Source: Alopecurus myosuroides
Lineage: Eukaryota > Streptophyta > Magnoliopsida > Poales > Poaceae
DNA length: 64,000 nt
Assembly (NCBI GenBank): GCA_028641055.1
Contig: CM054058.1
Coordinates: forward strand, 81,094,392 to 81,158,391
Direction of reading: 5' to 3'
This document shows, piece after piece, positions 34,446 to 47,542 of the stretch; position 1 is the stretch's first letter, and each line of letters starts with the position of its first letter. The position numbers were made by a program, and so were the translations under genes. The notes under the pieces are model-generated. The model worked only from the letters and a program-made list of their open reading frames with translations. It was not told the origin of the DNA and searched no databases.

Positions 34446-35915
34446 AAACCTTTGCTCGTTCTCGAGGTAATAAGGACATAGATCATTACATGCATCAATG
34501 GACTTATGGTTGATAAATAAATACGGGCATTGCATCATCATCATGTTCAGTTATAATGCAAGATGAATGAATAGAACTCATACACATAAGGATAACATAT
34601 TCGAAGCTCTAGCAAACACCCCATACTTTTGAAAGCAAATAACCATTGTATGTTGGACAATCGAATTATACTCTTTAATTTGGAGAAAGATAAATGAGTA
34701 GAGGTAAAACATGATCAAGTCTCATTTAGTTTCCAAACTATTCAGCTTAAATTACTAATTGTAATGTGGCATCCATTGGGCTAAGACTCTCATTGCCCCT
34801 TTATCATTAGCATATGAATTTATGAATGTTGAAGTAATGTGGTTGACAAGGTGTTGGTTGAATGTCTCATGCCCCGTGAGTGTGAAAACCTACTCCATGA
34901 TTACTCAACTTAAGATTCCTAATAAGCTTTGTACAATCATAATAAGTATTAATGACATCATAGAGAATTGAAAAGAGGTACCTCTTGCCCCATGACATAG
35001 AAACCAGCCCATGTCACAATAACAATATGAACAAACGGAGTAGACTCATCATCCTTTTTTATTTCATTCACTATATGCATAGCTTCTTATTTTATTGTAG
35101 GATGTGTTTGTAGAGTCCACTCTAGCTGTAAGTAAATTTCCACCATGATCAAGCATGGCTTGGGTTAGCGGCCCAATGCAATTTCTCTAGTCATATATAC
35201 TTACTCATCAAAACTTACTATTCCTCTATTTCATTTCGGCATGGCAGGAGTCCAAAAACAAAAGCACATGACATCAACTAAATATAAAATTTCTTTGTGC
35301 AATGTTGAAAGCTTTTCACGTGATGCACGTGTTAGCCAACTCCCAACCAAAATCCTTGTCAAGCACAAAACTTTTAGCTCCCATTAATGGGTCATGTTTG
35401 TTAAGCGCAATAGAAATAAATGTGTGCATTCAAAAGTTCGTGAGAGTCTTATCCCAAATTCAGCCCATGCCAATTAATAACATAAGCATCTTAATTTAGA
35501 GCATAAATGAAACTATAACATGGTGAACATGCTCGGAATAGCCATTAAGCTAATAGATAGATAGTGGATTTATGTCATATTGAGATAATTCTACAATTGT
35601 CCAACACACTCAAGTTAATTAATTTCAAGGCAAGATGTGATTGAAACCTCTAAATATGCCATGCTCATTTGCATGAGTGTTACCCATAAATCCCCAAAAC
35701 AAGGGAATCATGGATGACACCATACTTTATTATTCATTGATAAACCATAAGACGGGGATGCATGATAATGCTCAATGAGCTCACTCAAGCCTAAACGAAA
35801 ACGATAAATAGATAATAAAAGCAAGACACACCAAAACTAGATAGACATGATAAAGCTGATAAAAGACGGGGGATAGGTGACACTCCCCCAAGCTTAGATG
35901 GTTGCGGTAATTTCT
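34446..35915 (-). other. Non-coding interior between coiled-coil ORF and 3' LTR
   Basis: About 1.5 kb of AT-rich sequence without long frames, typical of the 3' untranslated region of Athila-type elements. A second purine-tract copy lies at its far end. Confidence 0.5.
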
Positions 35916-36466
35916 TCATTCTCCCTTCTTCTCGTACTCAGCCCACCACTCTTTCTTCTTCTTGTCGTAATCTTCCTTCCACTCTTCCTGCTTCCATGGA
36001 AAAGGCCTTCCAGTATGGAAGGACATGGGTGGATCATTGTACCTCAGAGTGGCAGCTTCTGCAATCTTCTTGAAACGTTCTTCATACTCACAGTTCTGGT
36101 TCTCCATGTCCCACATCAGAGCTTGGTACCTATCCATCTCTGATATGACACGCAGATACCTAGTCCCCAGGTCCTTGATCCTCTCCTCGTACTCCTCTAT
36201 CTTCTTCTCCAGCTCCAGATTCATGAAGTGGTGGGCATCAAGGCTGCGTTCAATAATAGAGTTATACCTGAAACTGTTTGTTCCAGAGCCTCCAGCCTCT
36301 CCTCCAGCGTGCCTTCGGTCTTGAGAGCCTTCACCTCCTCCATGAGCAACACACCATCCTTCAAGGTCAGGGTTTTCATGGGGGTCATCACGGAGTTGAG
36401 GTAATGGTTCACAATTCCTCCCTTGGGTGGATCTTTCCCCCCTAGGTTGGATCCGGAGCTTGACAT
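35916..36466 (-). pseudogene. Coiled-coil ORF in the env position of the Athila-type element, frameshifted
   Basis: It begins at ATG 36466 with MSSSGSNLGGKDPPKGG and a helical segment (VLLMEEVKALKTEGTLEERL). The frame then changes near 36270-36300, and the rest continues in the neighbouring frame with RSLDAHHFMNLELEKKIEEY, RYLRVISEMDRYQALMWDME and a C-terminus rich in Lys, Glu and Trp (KEDYDKKKKEWWAEYEKKGE), stopping at 35916. The product would be a soluble coiled-coil protein. No signal peptide or membrane segment is seen, so an envelope role is not supported. Position between integrase and 3' LTR is where Athila-type elements carry a third ORF. Function unknown. Confidence 0.55.
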
Positions 36467-36794
36467 GGCTAAACCCTGGCAGACAGAAACAGCAGAAACA
36501 AAGATCGCGCGAGAACTCTCGGTGCGGGATTAGATCGACAAAAGGGGGTATATATTGATGGGTTTTAGGGTAAGACAGAGTGTCGGAGTCGAAAACGAGA
36601 CGGAACGGGACTCCGAGGTGGAAAAGGGGTACCTCCACGCGGCCAAGGAATCTGGCCGCGTGTGGGGTCCTCTTTTCCCCCCTCGAGGTCCAATTCCTTC
36701 CAATTTTCTTGTCCCACACGTTAATTTCCATAAAAAATGAGTTCCATAAGTTTTCACGCAATTCCGAGAAACTTCCAAACACAATAATTGTAAA

Positions 36795-39700
36795 TTATTG
36801 AATTTGGGTTTCTGAAACTGCAGGATCCCTTACAATTACCTCCTCCGATGTCATTAACTTTATCTCCTCGATGGTTCCTATGAAGCTCTTTCCTGCCATA
36901 TAATGTTTTAGGCGTTGTCCATTGACCACATGAGGTTTACCTTTCATATCACCGTGAAGACGGATGGCCCCCGAACGGTATACCTCCTGTACTACCAATG
37001 GACCCTGCCATTTTGAAGCTAATTTCCCTGCAGAAAACTTAAAACGAGAGTTGTACAATAGGACTTGATCACCTACTTTAAATTCCTTTCTTTTAATTTT
37101 CTTGTCATGCCAAATTTTAAATTTCTCTTTAAACAATTTTGCACTTTCATATGATTCATTCCTTCATTCATCTAATAGATTTAGGTCAAGAAATCTCTTC
37201 TCCCCCGATGTTTTTAAATCAAAATTTAATTTCTTAATAGCCCATCTAGCTCTATGTTCTAATTCAACGGGTAAATGACATGCTTTTCCATAAACCATTT
37301 TATAAGGACACATACCCATAGGATTTTTATAAGCAGTTCTATAAGCCCACAATGCATCATTAAATTTTAAGCGGCCAATCAGATCTAGCTCTGTTTACTG
37401 TTTTCTCTAAAATAAGTTTAATTTCCCTATTACTTAATTCAACTTGTCCACTAGTTTGAGGATGATAGGGTGATGCAATTCTATGATTAACATTATTTTT
37501 TGCCAATGTTTTTCTAAGAACACCATGCATAAAATGAGATCCACCATCAGTAATTAAAAATATGGGAACACCAAATCTAGGGAAAATAATTTCTTTAAGC
37601 ATTTGCATGGCTGTGGCATGGTCTGCACTCTTAGTAGGAATTGCTTCTACCCATTTTGTAACATAATCAACAGTAACCAAAATGTGAGTATGTTTTGTAC
37701 TAGATGCAGGAAATGGTCCCATAAAGTCAAAACCCCACACATCAAATGGTTCAAGTGGTAATGTATAGTTCATAGGCATTTCATTCCTTCTACCAATGTT
37801 TCCTACTCTTTGACATTTATCACAAGTTTTAATATATTCAGCACAATCCTTGAATAGAGTAGGCAAATAAAAACCACATTGTAATACCTTTGCTGCAGTA
37901 CGATCTCCTGCATGATGTCCTCCATAGGGACTGTCATGACAATCTCTTATAATAGCCTGTTATTCATGCTCAGGTACACAACGTCTAATAATGCCATCAA
38001 CACTTTTCTTATACAAGAATGGATCATTCCAAAAATAATGTCTAAGGTCATACAAGAATGTCTTTCTTTGCTGGTAAGTAAATTGTGGTGGCATAACTTT
38101 CCCAACAATAAAATTTGCATAATTAGCAAACCAAGGAGATGCAACTTTAGCACTAGAAACACTAACAAGGGCAAGTTGTTCATTAGCAAAACTATCATTA
38201 ATAGCAATAGGATCATCAGGTATATTTTTCATTCTAGAAAGATGATCAGCTACGGGATTATCTTCTCCTTTCCTATCTACTATGTGTAAATAAAATTCTT
38301 GCAACAAAAGTACCCATCTTATTAGCCTAGGCTTAGCATATTTCTTATTCATCAAATATTTAATAGCAGAATGATCAGAGTGCACAGTGACTGTTGAATC
38401 AATTATGTAAGATCTAAATTTATCACATGCAAATATTACCGCTAAAAATTCTTTTTCAGTTGTAGCATAATTTCTTTGAGCACCATCTAGTGTTTTACTA
38501 GCAGAGTAAATAACATTCAATTTCTTATCAACCATTTGGCCTAAAACAGCTCCAACTGCATAATCACTAGCATCACACATAATTTCAAAGGACAAGTTCC
38601 AATCAGGAGGTTGAATAATAGGTGCAGTTATTAAGGCTTTGTTTAAAACATTAAAGGATTCTATGCAATCATCATTATAATAAAACGGAACATCCTTTTG
38701 CAAAAGATTGGTTAGAGGCTTTGATATTTTAGAGAAATCTTTAATGAACCTACGATAAAAACCTCCATGACCGAGAAAACTTCTTATACCTTTGATGTCT
38801 CTTGGATATGGTAATTTCTCAATAGCTTCAATTTTTGCTGGGTCAACTTCTATTCCTCTTCCAGAAATACGATGCCCAAGAACAATTCCCTCTGTTACCA
38901 TAAAGTGACACTTATCCCAATTAAGAACAAGGTGTTGGTCTTCACAACGCTGCAAAACTTTGTTAAGGTTGAACAAGCAATTATCGAAAGAAGTACCATA
39001 CACCGAAAAATCATCCATAAAGACTTCCACTATCTTTTCAATATAATCAGCAAATATAGCATTCATGCATCTCTGAAAAGTAGCAAGCGCATTACATAAA
39101 CCAAAAGGCATTCTCCTATAAGCAAATGTACCATATGGGCAAGTAAAAGTGGTCTTTTCCTGATCATCACTATGAACTGGAATTTGAGAGAAGCCTGAAT
39201 ACCCATCTAAATAACAAAAGTGAGAATGTTTAGATAATCTCTCTAGCATTTGATCAATAAAGGGCAATGGATAATGGTCCTTACGAGTTGCTTTATTTAA
39301 TTTTCTATAATCAATGCACATTCTATAACCAACAACGGTACGTTGAGCAACAAGTTCATCATCTTTATTAGGAACCACAGTAATTCCACCTTTCTTAGGA
39401 ACACAATGAACATGACAAACCCATTTACTATCAGCTATAGGATAAATAATACCAGCCTCTATGAGTCGAATTACCTCCTTTCTTACCACTTCCTTCATTT
39501 TTGGATGTAGACGGCGTTGGAAATCAACAACAGGTTTAGCATCTTCTTCCAAATTAATTTTATGCATACATAGAGCTGGACTTATGCCCTTAAGATCATC
39601 AAGAGAATAACCAATAGCCTTACGGTGGGCTTTAAGCACATCAAGTAATTTCTCTTCTTCCTCAGCTGAAAGGTTAGCACTAATAATAACATGATATATA

Positions 39701-39834
39701 TTTTTCTTATCCAAGTATGCATATTTCAGATTTTCAGGCAAAGGCTTTAATTCAAAACTAGGATCTCCTTTAGGAGGTGGGAGTACTCCTAGATTATCAG
39801 GTGGGATATGCAATTGTAATTGTGGAGGTTGCTG
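36795..39834 (-). pseudogene. Athila-type pol (RT, RNase H, integrase), multiple breaks
   Basis: Reading on the minus strand from 39834: the RT domain contains [20 protein letters not shown] and the catalytic MDDFSVYG near 39020. RNase H has [10 protein letters not shown] and [17 protein letters not shown] at 37962-37960 interrupts before the integrase. Integrase follows with the zinc-finger part CDKCQRVGN, the catalytic set GFDFMGPFP, TDGGSHF and GQVELSN, then a stop and frameshift near 37360, another frame (WAYRTAYKNPMGMCPYKMVY) to 37164 with an in-frame stop, and a C-terminal segment GDQVLLYNSRFKFSAGKLAS ending at 36795. Catalytic residues survive, but at least three stops and one frameshift make the polyprotein non-functional. 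Confidence 0.8.
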
Positions 39835-41543
39835 TCATAATATTTGTTCTAAAGCTTCTTTTTCTGCATCATTAAATGGCTCTTCCCGATTAAGCATATA
39901 ACGTTCCACCACGTCTGATGAAGCTACAGCTATATGAGCAAGAGTTTCAATTATATCTTTAGATTTTGGTTCTTTCTTAGCAGGTTTATCAGCAAATTTA
40001 GAAAAATTAAATTCAAGTTTCTCTCCAGCACATTCAATAAACACCCTTTCTCTAGGCAAATCAATTTCAGCACCAACAGTATGTAAGAAAGGTCTACCAA
40101 ATATAATAGGACAGAAAGAATCTTGTGGACAACCAAGCACAATAAAATCAGTAGGATATTTTATTTTCCCTACCAATACTTCAACATCTCTAACAATTCC
40201 AAAGGGACTAATATAATCTTTATGAGCAAGCTGAATGGTCATACCTGTTTCTTCCATGGTGATAGGATCAATATCAGGCTTAATTTCTCGATAGAGAGAA
40301 TATGGAATGACACTAATGCTTGCTCCAATATCACATAAACCATGATAACAAGAAGTCCCAATAGAGCATGATATAATTGGCTTACCAACTTTGGATGAAT
40401 TCCCTTTAATAACTTTGGTAGCATCTTCACATAAATAAACATCAACATGATCTTCTTCATTTAATTGCTTAATAATAGAGACTTGGTTCTTGACTTCCAC
40501 CTGTTCTTTAGGTTGAGAACATCTCTTTCTACTTTTGTCAGCAACAGCAATAAGCAAATTCTCTTTAACCTTTTCAGGATAGGGATGTGGTTCAATATAT
40601 TCTTCTATTACTACAGATGACACTGGTGTTTCTTTAATAAATTTAGGGACAACAATAGAAGATTTAACAGGTTCAACATAATAATCAAAGCCACTTTTAG
40701 GAATTCGAATGTGCTCAGCAAATTTCTTAGCTATTTCAATTGCAACATATGGATCAAGACCAAAATCTTTAATACCATTCTTGAACAAAATAGAACTAGA
40801 GAAACTTTCTACACATGAACATCCATAATCAAAATAAGCTTCATTACCTTTGTCTAGGTCCCAATATTCAGAGTTCTTCGAAATAATTTCCAATAAATTC
40901 CAAGCTTCTTCTGCAGTATTATTTGTAAAGCTTCCACCAGATGAACCATCCAAATATTGCTCTAGCCTATCAGGTAGTCTCACATAAAAGTTTATCAATA
41001 TAAGTTTATTTGTGAGATCATGACAAGGATTCTTACGAAGGAGGTCCTTAAGCCTCCCCCAATCTTGAGTAATACTCTCTCCAAGGTGTGGCCAAAAATT
41101 AAATATAAAGCAACGGTTCTCATAAGCCTCTTTAGGAGTAAAATATTTAAGAAAGAAAACCTTCATAAAAGTATCCCAATTATGTGTAATTTCTTCATCC
41201 AGGCACATATACCATTTTCGAGCATCACCAGTTAAGGACTGGTACAATAACTTGCATTTTACCTCCTCCTTAGAAATAGCCTTGAGCCTAATTAGCCCAC
41301 ATATATCCTCAATAGCCCGTATGTGATCATTTGCAGCCTTTGTTCCACCCCTGCAAAATACTCATTCCGAACAGCTTTAACAAATTCAAGGGGAATAATA
41401 TAACCATCATCATGAGGTGCTTTTTCAAAAACTTTAGGTTTAATCGCATAAGCACTCTCATATAAAGCAAGTTTCAGCGAAGCATCTCTCATAAAAGCCA
41501 TAATAATAACAGGATGCAACAACAAGTAAAATTCAGCTTTCAA
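39835..41543 (-). pseudogene. Athila-type gag-protease
   Basis: The N-terminal part (41543 to about 41330, DGYIIPLEFVKAVRNEYFAG) and the main part (AISKEEVKCKLLYQSLTGDA onward) are in different frames, joined by a frameshift near 41340. The main part includes the capsid-like stretch KYFTPKEAYENRCFIFNFWP and a protease-like site CDIGASISVIPYS, where Athila-type elements have a DxGAS variant. A TGA at 39837-39835 separates it from pol in the same frame. It follows the 5' LTR by about 60 bp. Confidence 0.75.
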
Positions 41544-41580
41544 GTTTCCTTACCAAACTTCTTACCAATAGCGCTACGCT

Positions 41581-41597
41581 CCCCGGCAACGGCGCCA
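41581..41597 (-). other. Primer binding site of the Athila-type element
   Basis: TGGCGCCGTTGCCGGGG on the minus strand, six bases inside the 5' LTR. A common PBS of grass gypsy elements. Confidence 0.7.
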
Positions 41598-41603
41598 GAA
41601 AAG

Positions 41604-43126
41604 TGTCTTGATGGCTCCCAAGTGCAGGAGATCAATTGTAGTACTTTTCGAATTAGAAAGGTTGTCGAACCCACGAGGAGCAGAAGGAACTGGTAAGTAG
41701 AATAACAAAGGAATAATAAAAGCAACATGTGTTTTTGTGTTTTAATTGTGTAGTGCAAGTAAAGTAAAATGCGGAAAGTAAATTGCAGCAAGTAGTAGGT
41801 CTCAATGAGAGACAAAGCCCAATCCTCTAATGCGCAAGAGGACAAGCTCAAGTGTGTGTTTGTGTCTTATATGTGGAAAACGTTCCCGAGGGCTGCACGG
41901 ATTTAGCTGGCATAGTGATTCATTGCATAATAACATGTTTGTATATCTTGTCTAGTTTTAATCTTCTTCGGACGGAGCCACACATAGGAATAGCTAAATA
42001 AATAATCCATCACACCTTATGATGGATCACGTGGCCAATTAAATGACAACACGAGAATTATTAAGACATTATGTCCCACCATAGCCTTATGCTCTAAGGT
42101 CCCCGATACAAGTACCCTCATAATGCAATTCAACGACTCTGTCTCAAGTTCCTGTCACCTAAAGACATCATCACGTCACTACACTATGGTGTTCTCCTAT
42201 GAGCCCATGTAGAGTCGACGTTCATACAACACCATCATAGAATCACATAAAAGATAAATACTAGACCAAATAACAACTCATCTCATGTAACAAATCATTG
42301 CCAATTCATCCTATGCCCTCAGGAACATGCGGGAACTACTCACAACGTGCAAACATGATCATGTATGGTGACATATGTGGTACAACACAATCTGAAACAA
42401 TGGATCCACCACCAAATAATGACAAGTACTCAATCCCAAACATGCAACGGAGTACAATAACACGTATCTAGGGTGTAGCAATGATCAAACTATGAGGGGA
42501 ACGGAGTGGATCATGGCGATGGTGATGGTGGAGATGCAGGTGCTGGTGAGGATGGTGATGGAGATGTCTCCTCCCACGCCAAGGAGGATATGGGGATGAA
42601 GATGGGGATGATTTCCCCCTTCTCCGGAGCTCCGGAGCAGCAGGATATGTCTCCCCCGCGGAGAGTTTCGAGAGTTTCTCCGCCCTGGCGGCTCCGTCTC
42701 GTCTCGGGGAAATTAGGGTGTTCGTTTTTGGGGAAGACGGAGTCGTCAGCAAAAAGACCTCGGGGAGGAGGTGCTGTGGGCCCATTTGGGGGCCCCACAC
42801 GCGGCCAGAGAATCTGGCCGCGTGGGCTACCCCTTTTGGGCCTCCTGGCCCTCCTCCTTTGTGTCTTGTGCCCACGGTCTTTCTCCCGAAGAAAAACTGA
42901 CAGTGTTTCTTTCCTTTCGCAATTTGGATACTTGTACCTCCCGAAACATCAAAAACATGAAAACATGTGTTTTCTGACACCCAAAAATTAAATACCAAAA
43001 ATAGGGACTTTGTAGGAAAGTCCCATAAAATCATCTAAAACATGCAAAACAATGACATAACATTGATAAAACATCCCAATAATGCCTCTATGGAGGGTAT
43101 AAATGATGATATAAAATGCACGTATA
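41604..43126 (-). repeat. 5' LTR of the Athila-type element
   Basis: Begins TGTCTTGATGGC on the plus strand and aligns with 32895-34431 throughout. It lacks a block of about 17 bp near 42208. Its outer end reads CGTATA instead of CGTATCA. Confidence 0.85.
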
Positions 43127-43997
43127 AGTGTGTAATAAAGGCTGGACGCCATTTAATTTCAAAAAAAAAAACTGCACGCCATTTTTACGGCAAACCAAAA
43201 ACAGATGTCCATCGCGGCGCACTAAAACCGCTATAACGGCTCTGTAAAACCATTTTAGCCCGCCATATTTTTGGCGTTGTTGGAGTTTCTCTAAGGTCCT
43301 CAAGTCATGGCGAGTTCTTATCCCACATATACATAGCCTTTTCATACCGATACTTGGATATTGGTCCTCCTTGGGCTCTAGTGCTATCTTGCTATCTGTT
43401 ACCACTTACCACTCTCCGAGATACTCACACATGTTAGACTACATTAGAGATAGCTATGCTAGCATGTTGCACGAAGAAAAATACCGACGAGGCAACCCAA
43501 GATCCGGTAGAGGAGACAAGACTCAAAGCTTACCATATTTTGGCGGCCGCGGAATGTCGATGTCACGTCTCATCAGGTTAGTGAATCCTTGGAGTCCCAC
43601 GTTCGGCTCCTAACAGCAACCCCCCCCCCCCCAAACGGTCTGATTTGGTCCCCGCGGACCAAAATGGCTAAAAAAAACCATTCCAACGCCCCCCAAACGG
43701 ATCGAGGGGGGGGGGAGGGAGGGGACACACCGACTTTCCCCCCAAACATGGTGCAAGTGTTGTCCATGTTTGGGGTGGTCCGCAGACACATAAGTGTCCC
43801 TCCTGGCCTGCCCGTCAGAGAGATACGAGCCACTCTCCCAAGCCCTTGCCACCATCCCCTTCGCTCCCAACCCTCTCCGCCTCTGCCACGAGAGCCACTG
43901 GTAGCCGGGGATGACGAAGCCGAAGAGCACCGCCACGCCCAATCCAAGCCCGAAGACATCGCCCAAGCCGGAGTTGAATAAGCGCCACTGATGGTGG
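43127..43997. other. Intergenic DNA with C and G runs, upstream of the NAM-like remnant
   Basis: A run of 14 C near 43620 and a G-rich block near 43706. CCATTTTAGCCCGCCATATTT near 43250 recalls MITE-type sequence, but no paired TIRs were found. The sequence turns GC-rich toward the following pseudogene. Confidence 0.3.
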
Positions 43998-45592
43998 GTG
44001 AAGCGAAAGATGACCTTGAAGGAGCAGGAGACCGCCGCCGTGGCGACCCTGCTAGGCCAGCGCAGCGCGACTGGCCAACGGCAGCGCCAACGCCCCTCCC
44101 ATGGGAGTCATCATGAGCAGAGGGAGACCTACGGCGTCATCATGCCCACGTTCCTCCGTCTGTGCGTGCCTGGTGCCTTCATCAAGCTCACTTTCTTCCG
44201 CGGCCAGGACGCCGCTCTCGGGGCCGCCTGCGCTATCGGAGGCCACTACGTCGTGCATATTTCCGACCGCGCCGCAGTTGGGAAAACTACGCCACGGCTC
44301 GGGCTGCCATCGGCGGACACGTCGCAGGAGATCACATCTCAACCCTTTTCGACTGCGCCAGCGCCCATCGACCTCAACGTGACCCCCGTGTTTCTTGATG
44401 CGACTCATGGGACCGACGATGTCCCGCCGATCCACAGCAAAGCGCCGCGGCCGGTGCCTGCAAGCAACATGCCCCAAGGACAGAAGCTGTTAGACGATAT
44501 GCCCGCCATGGCCAATCCCGTAAGTTTGCACAACTCATAGCTTTCTGGCGTTGTTTGTGATCATGGTGTCCACCTGCAGGGCATAGGCATCAAAGATTGC
44601 GAGACCCAGCTGGGCACCCAATATGGAGCCATTTCCATCAAGGGGCGCCGCTGTTTGGTTATGGCGACGAGGGCCAACATATGGAAGATGAGGACGAGAG
44701 ATTGTCGAAACGGGGAAGAGGCCAAGGTCAGCCAGCTACACCCAAATCAAGGACCATGTGTTGTGCGAGGCTTGGATGCTCAAGGGCCTTAACTCTGCCA
44801 TCGGAGCGCAACAAAAAGGAAAGGCCTATTGGAAGAAGGTTTGGCGATGCTTGCTTGAACACCGCAAATGGAAGAAATGGAACATCGAGAGTGATCGCAA
44901 CTCCAACTCTTGAAACAATAGGGGATTCACATCCAAGGGGAGTGCAACAAGTTCAATGGAGCCTATGATCATATCATTGCTCGGCCCGAGAGCGTCCTTG
45001 GCATCCAGACGTCATTGTTCAAGCGTTGAAGTACTTCAAGGCTTGCCCTGTCAACAGTTTGACCTTGATCCATTCTTGGGAAGAATTCAAGGATTGTCCC
45101 AACTGGAAATCCCTCTAAGACACCTTGAAGAAGGGGCCCAAGCCCGACAATGGCGAAGAGGGAGTGGTCAAACGCCACGTGGCCAAAGGGGAAGAAGGCT
45201 ACCAAGCTAGAGGCAAAGCGGGAGGTCTCAGCACTCGTGTTGGAACAAATGCTTAAGGGGATGCTTGCCAAGAAGGAGAAGAAAAGTGTCGAGAAGGAGG
45301 AGAGGAAACGAATGGACAAGGCTTAGGCATTAAAGATCTACCTCGATGCTCAAAAGCAGAAGCTCGAAGTGGATGCCTCCACAACGGAAGCAAGGAGTAA
45401 CGAGGCCCATCTTGTTTGGTTGACCGAGGAGAACCGCATGAAGCTTTCTATGATGGCTGGGGAGAAACGGCACAAGGTTTTCATGATGGCCGAGGAGAAG
45501 CGGATCATGATGCTTGATTTGAGCTCCATGGACCCGGTGCAAAAGGAATGGATGATCATGAGGCAAAAAGAGATTCAGGACCACGAGCCCTG
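43998..45592 (+). pseudogene. Decayed plant gene with probable NAM-associated C-terminal region
   Basis: The 5' part (43998-44540) is open and GC-rich, with APAPIDLNVTPVFLDATHG and QGQKLLDDMPAMANP. Later pieces lie in changing frames: IQGECNKFNGAYDHIIARPE around 44935-44995, FKACPVNSLTLIHSWEEFKD near 45030-45090, then DTLKKGPKPDNGEEGVVKRH near 45118, and finally a lysine/methionine-rich helical region (TEENRMKLSMMAGEKRHKVF) ending at a TGA at 45591-45593. The order and the helical tail match plant proteins with a SANT/Myb-like first part and a NAM-associated C-terminal domain, which often derive from or accompany PIF/Harbinger transposons. At least five stops or frameshifts were seen. The identification is tentative. 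Confidence 0.45.
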
Positions 45593-45593
45593 A

Positions 45594-47149
45594 TCTTCTG
45601 TTCTCTCTTTGTTGACATGTTAAATTCAAACAATTCTAAATATTTGTAATTTAAATATGCGTATGAACCTCTGTATGTTTTATTGCTTCATAACCTCACT
45701 TTATTTGCTATATGTTCATCATATAGGATAGAAAAGAGGTATAAAGAGAAAAAATTGGAAAAAAATCAGGCGCCGAATTTGAGGGGGGAGGGGCATTGGG
45801 ATGGTTTGGTCCCAAGTCGGGGGTCCGGCCCAGCTCCCATCTATGGACCACATGATGCGGGCATATACTGGTTAGCACGCTAGAACAATAAACTACGCTG
45901 TATAATGTTTAAGGTCTGCGAGCCACATGTTTTGGCCGAGTCTTCTAAATGGGCCGGTTTGTATCCAGCTTGAGTCAGAGTCCAACTATGTTTAGGGTTC
46001 GAGTCAGTCTCGGTTTGGGTTTGTCCAATTGATTATGGTTTGGCCTCTTATATAAAGAGAGCCAGAGCCTAGGGTTTTAGACAGAGTTGAGTTATGTAGA
46101 ACCACGTGTTCAAGTTACCACCGTTCCTCGGGGATCGGCGTGTAGACGGCGTCTCGAACGTTCGTCAAGTTATCTTTGAAATTGAGGCATGAGTGTTCTT
46201 GGATCTGCCAAGGGTTATCGTGCGTTTGCGAGAAGGTCCTTGAGCGATCAAGGGTTGTCGAGCTTGGCGTGAGGCGTGGTGTTCGTCACCTTGTTGCTCG
46301 CCTAAATTTATCCAAGTTCTTCAGGTTGCGTGTATCGCTCACGTGATTGAGAGAATAGTAATCGTTGGTGGTTCTTGCGGTGAAAAATCAGGCAAACGTT
46401 ACATCACCACAATAAACAGACCAAAACACGGTCCGGTTTAGGGGGGGGGGGGGTGGGTGTGTTGGGTATACCCTAACATCCGAGCTCCTGCGATTCAATG
46501 ACAAACTCGAGCGTTGTATCGGTGGGTCCGTCGGAACGCCCATCACCGGCCAGCCACAACTAGCTCCAATTGTAGTAAACGTAACACAATATGTAGCCAC
46601 GATCGACATACGACTTGACGTGGTATACACGGAGACACACCATCAGATGATCTAGAAGTACACTATATAATTAATTTGTAACATTCATATAAAAAATAAG
46701 TGGTATAATAAGGGCAATACAAAACCACAATTAGTAATGATTGTGGAGATACAAGTCTACAGAATCACTAGCCAAGCATTATGTGTCGGCTCAAAGTAGA
46801 TTGTGTTGTTATCAATGGATTAACAAATAATTGGATATAGTAAGAAAGCCCGGGTATTTAAATTTTGTTTTGAGGGGAGGGTATTTATTATTTAACTAAT
46901 TTACAGCAAAAAGAAAAGTTTCGACTGCAGAAATGATTCAACGAAAATAGCGAGACAAAGAGAAATCAGTCAGTGGCGGGGTAGTATTATCGACCAGTCC
47001 AGCCCAACTTACCTAAGCCCATTTCTATTTCCATTTCCCCTCAGAAGACCTAGCCATCCGAACTTGCCTTCTAAAAAAAATAAACCACTACTCTTGCTAC
47101 TCCCAACCGGCAGCAAGAGCACCAGCGGCGCCTCTTTAACCCGCCCCCC
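45594..47149. other. Intergenic DNA, possible promoter or solo-LTR-like block
   Basis: At 46051-46060 a TTATATAAAG TATA-like box is followed by a leader-like stretch (GAGCCAGAGCCTAGGGTTTT) and then about 330 bp without an ORF ending near 46395. This resembles an LTR R/U5 region, but no partner LTR or PBS was found. A 14-G run lies at about 46441. The remaining part is AT-rich. Confidence 0.3.
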
Positions 47150-47340
47150 CGGATGAGATCTTCAGCTGGGAGGTCCTCGTCCGCCTGCCCCCAAAATCCC
47201 TCCTCCGCTGCCGCGCCACCTCCACCCGCGACTTCCTCCTTGTTCACCATGGCCTTCAGCCCTCCCATCCCCCTGCTAAAGAAACGCACCAGAACCGACG
47301 ACGGTGACGGCATCCTCATCCTCTGCATTGCTGAAGGTGA
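47150..47340 (+). pseudogene. F-box domain fragment
   Basis: In the frame starting near 47152 the sequence reads [34 protein letters not shown], the typical N-terminal F-box of the large grass F-box family, then loses similarity and meets a stop. A segment of about 8 residues expected between CRA and TSTRDF appears missing. It lies about 200 bp upstream of the methyltransferase ATG and may contribute to its leader region, but it is not part of that protein. Confidence 0.6.
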
Positions 47341-47542
47341 CTGGTGTTTCTAGTAGTGACAGGTTGTTAATGTATTATATCCTGATTAGACTTTGACCAA
47401 ATGTTCCATTTAACCTTTCTGTTAGCAGGCCCAAAGATTGATAAGCATGTAGGCTCTATTATTCCAGCCATCTCCATCAGCTTGATAATCTCGCTCTCTC
47501 AGGTTCAAGGTCGCCGAGGTTAGCGCTGCTACAACAAAATCC

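Larger units (their letters stand above)
32895..43126 (-). mobile_element. Athila-type Ty3/gypsy LTR retrotransposon, degenerate
   Basis: Two LTRs of about 1.5 kb (32895-34431 and 41604-43126) flank a 7.2 kb interior read on the minus strand: PBS at 41597-41581, gag-protease, RT-RNase H-integrase, a separate coiled-coil ORF, and a purine tract at 34445-34433. The RT variant MDDFSVYG and the PBS TGGCGCCGTTGCCGGGG fit the Athila lineage of grasses. The flanks TAGTG (32890-32894) and AAGTG (43127-43131, shifted by the damaged LTR end) may be a target duplication with one mismatch. LTR divergence is about 3% over the first 300 bp, plus a larger deletion in the right LTR (near 42208). Several stops and frameshifts show that it is defective. 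Confidence 0.85.

Noticed and set aside
35916..36782. Envelope glycoprotein gene in the Athila-type element
   Set aside because: The ORF is a charged coiled coil with no signal peptide, Cys pattern or transmembrane segment.
45880..46400. Solo LTR
   Set aside because: A TATA box and leader-like sequence are present, but no TG/CA ends, target duplication or matching LTR could be shown.
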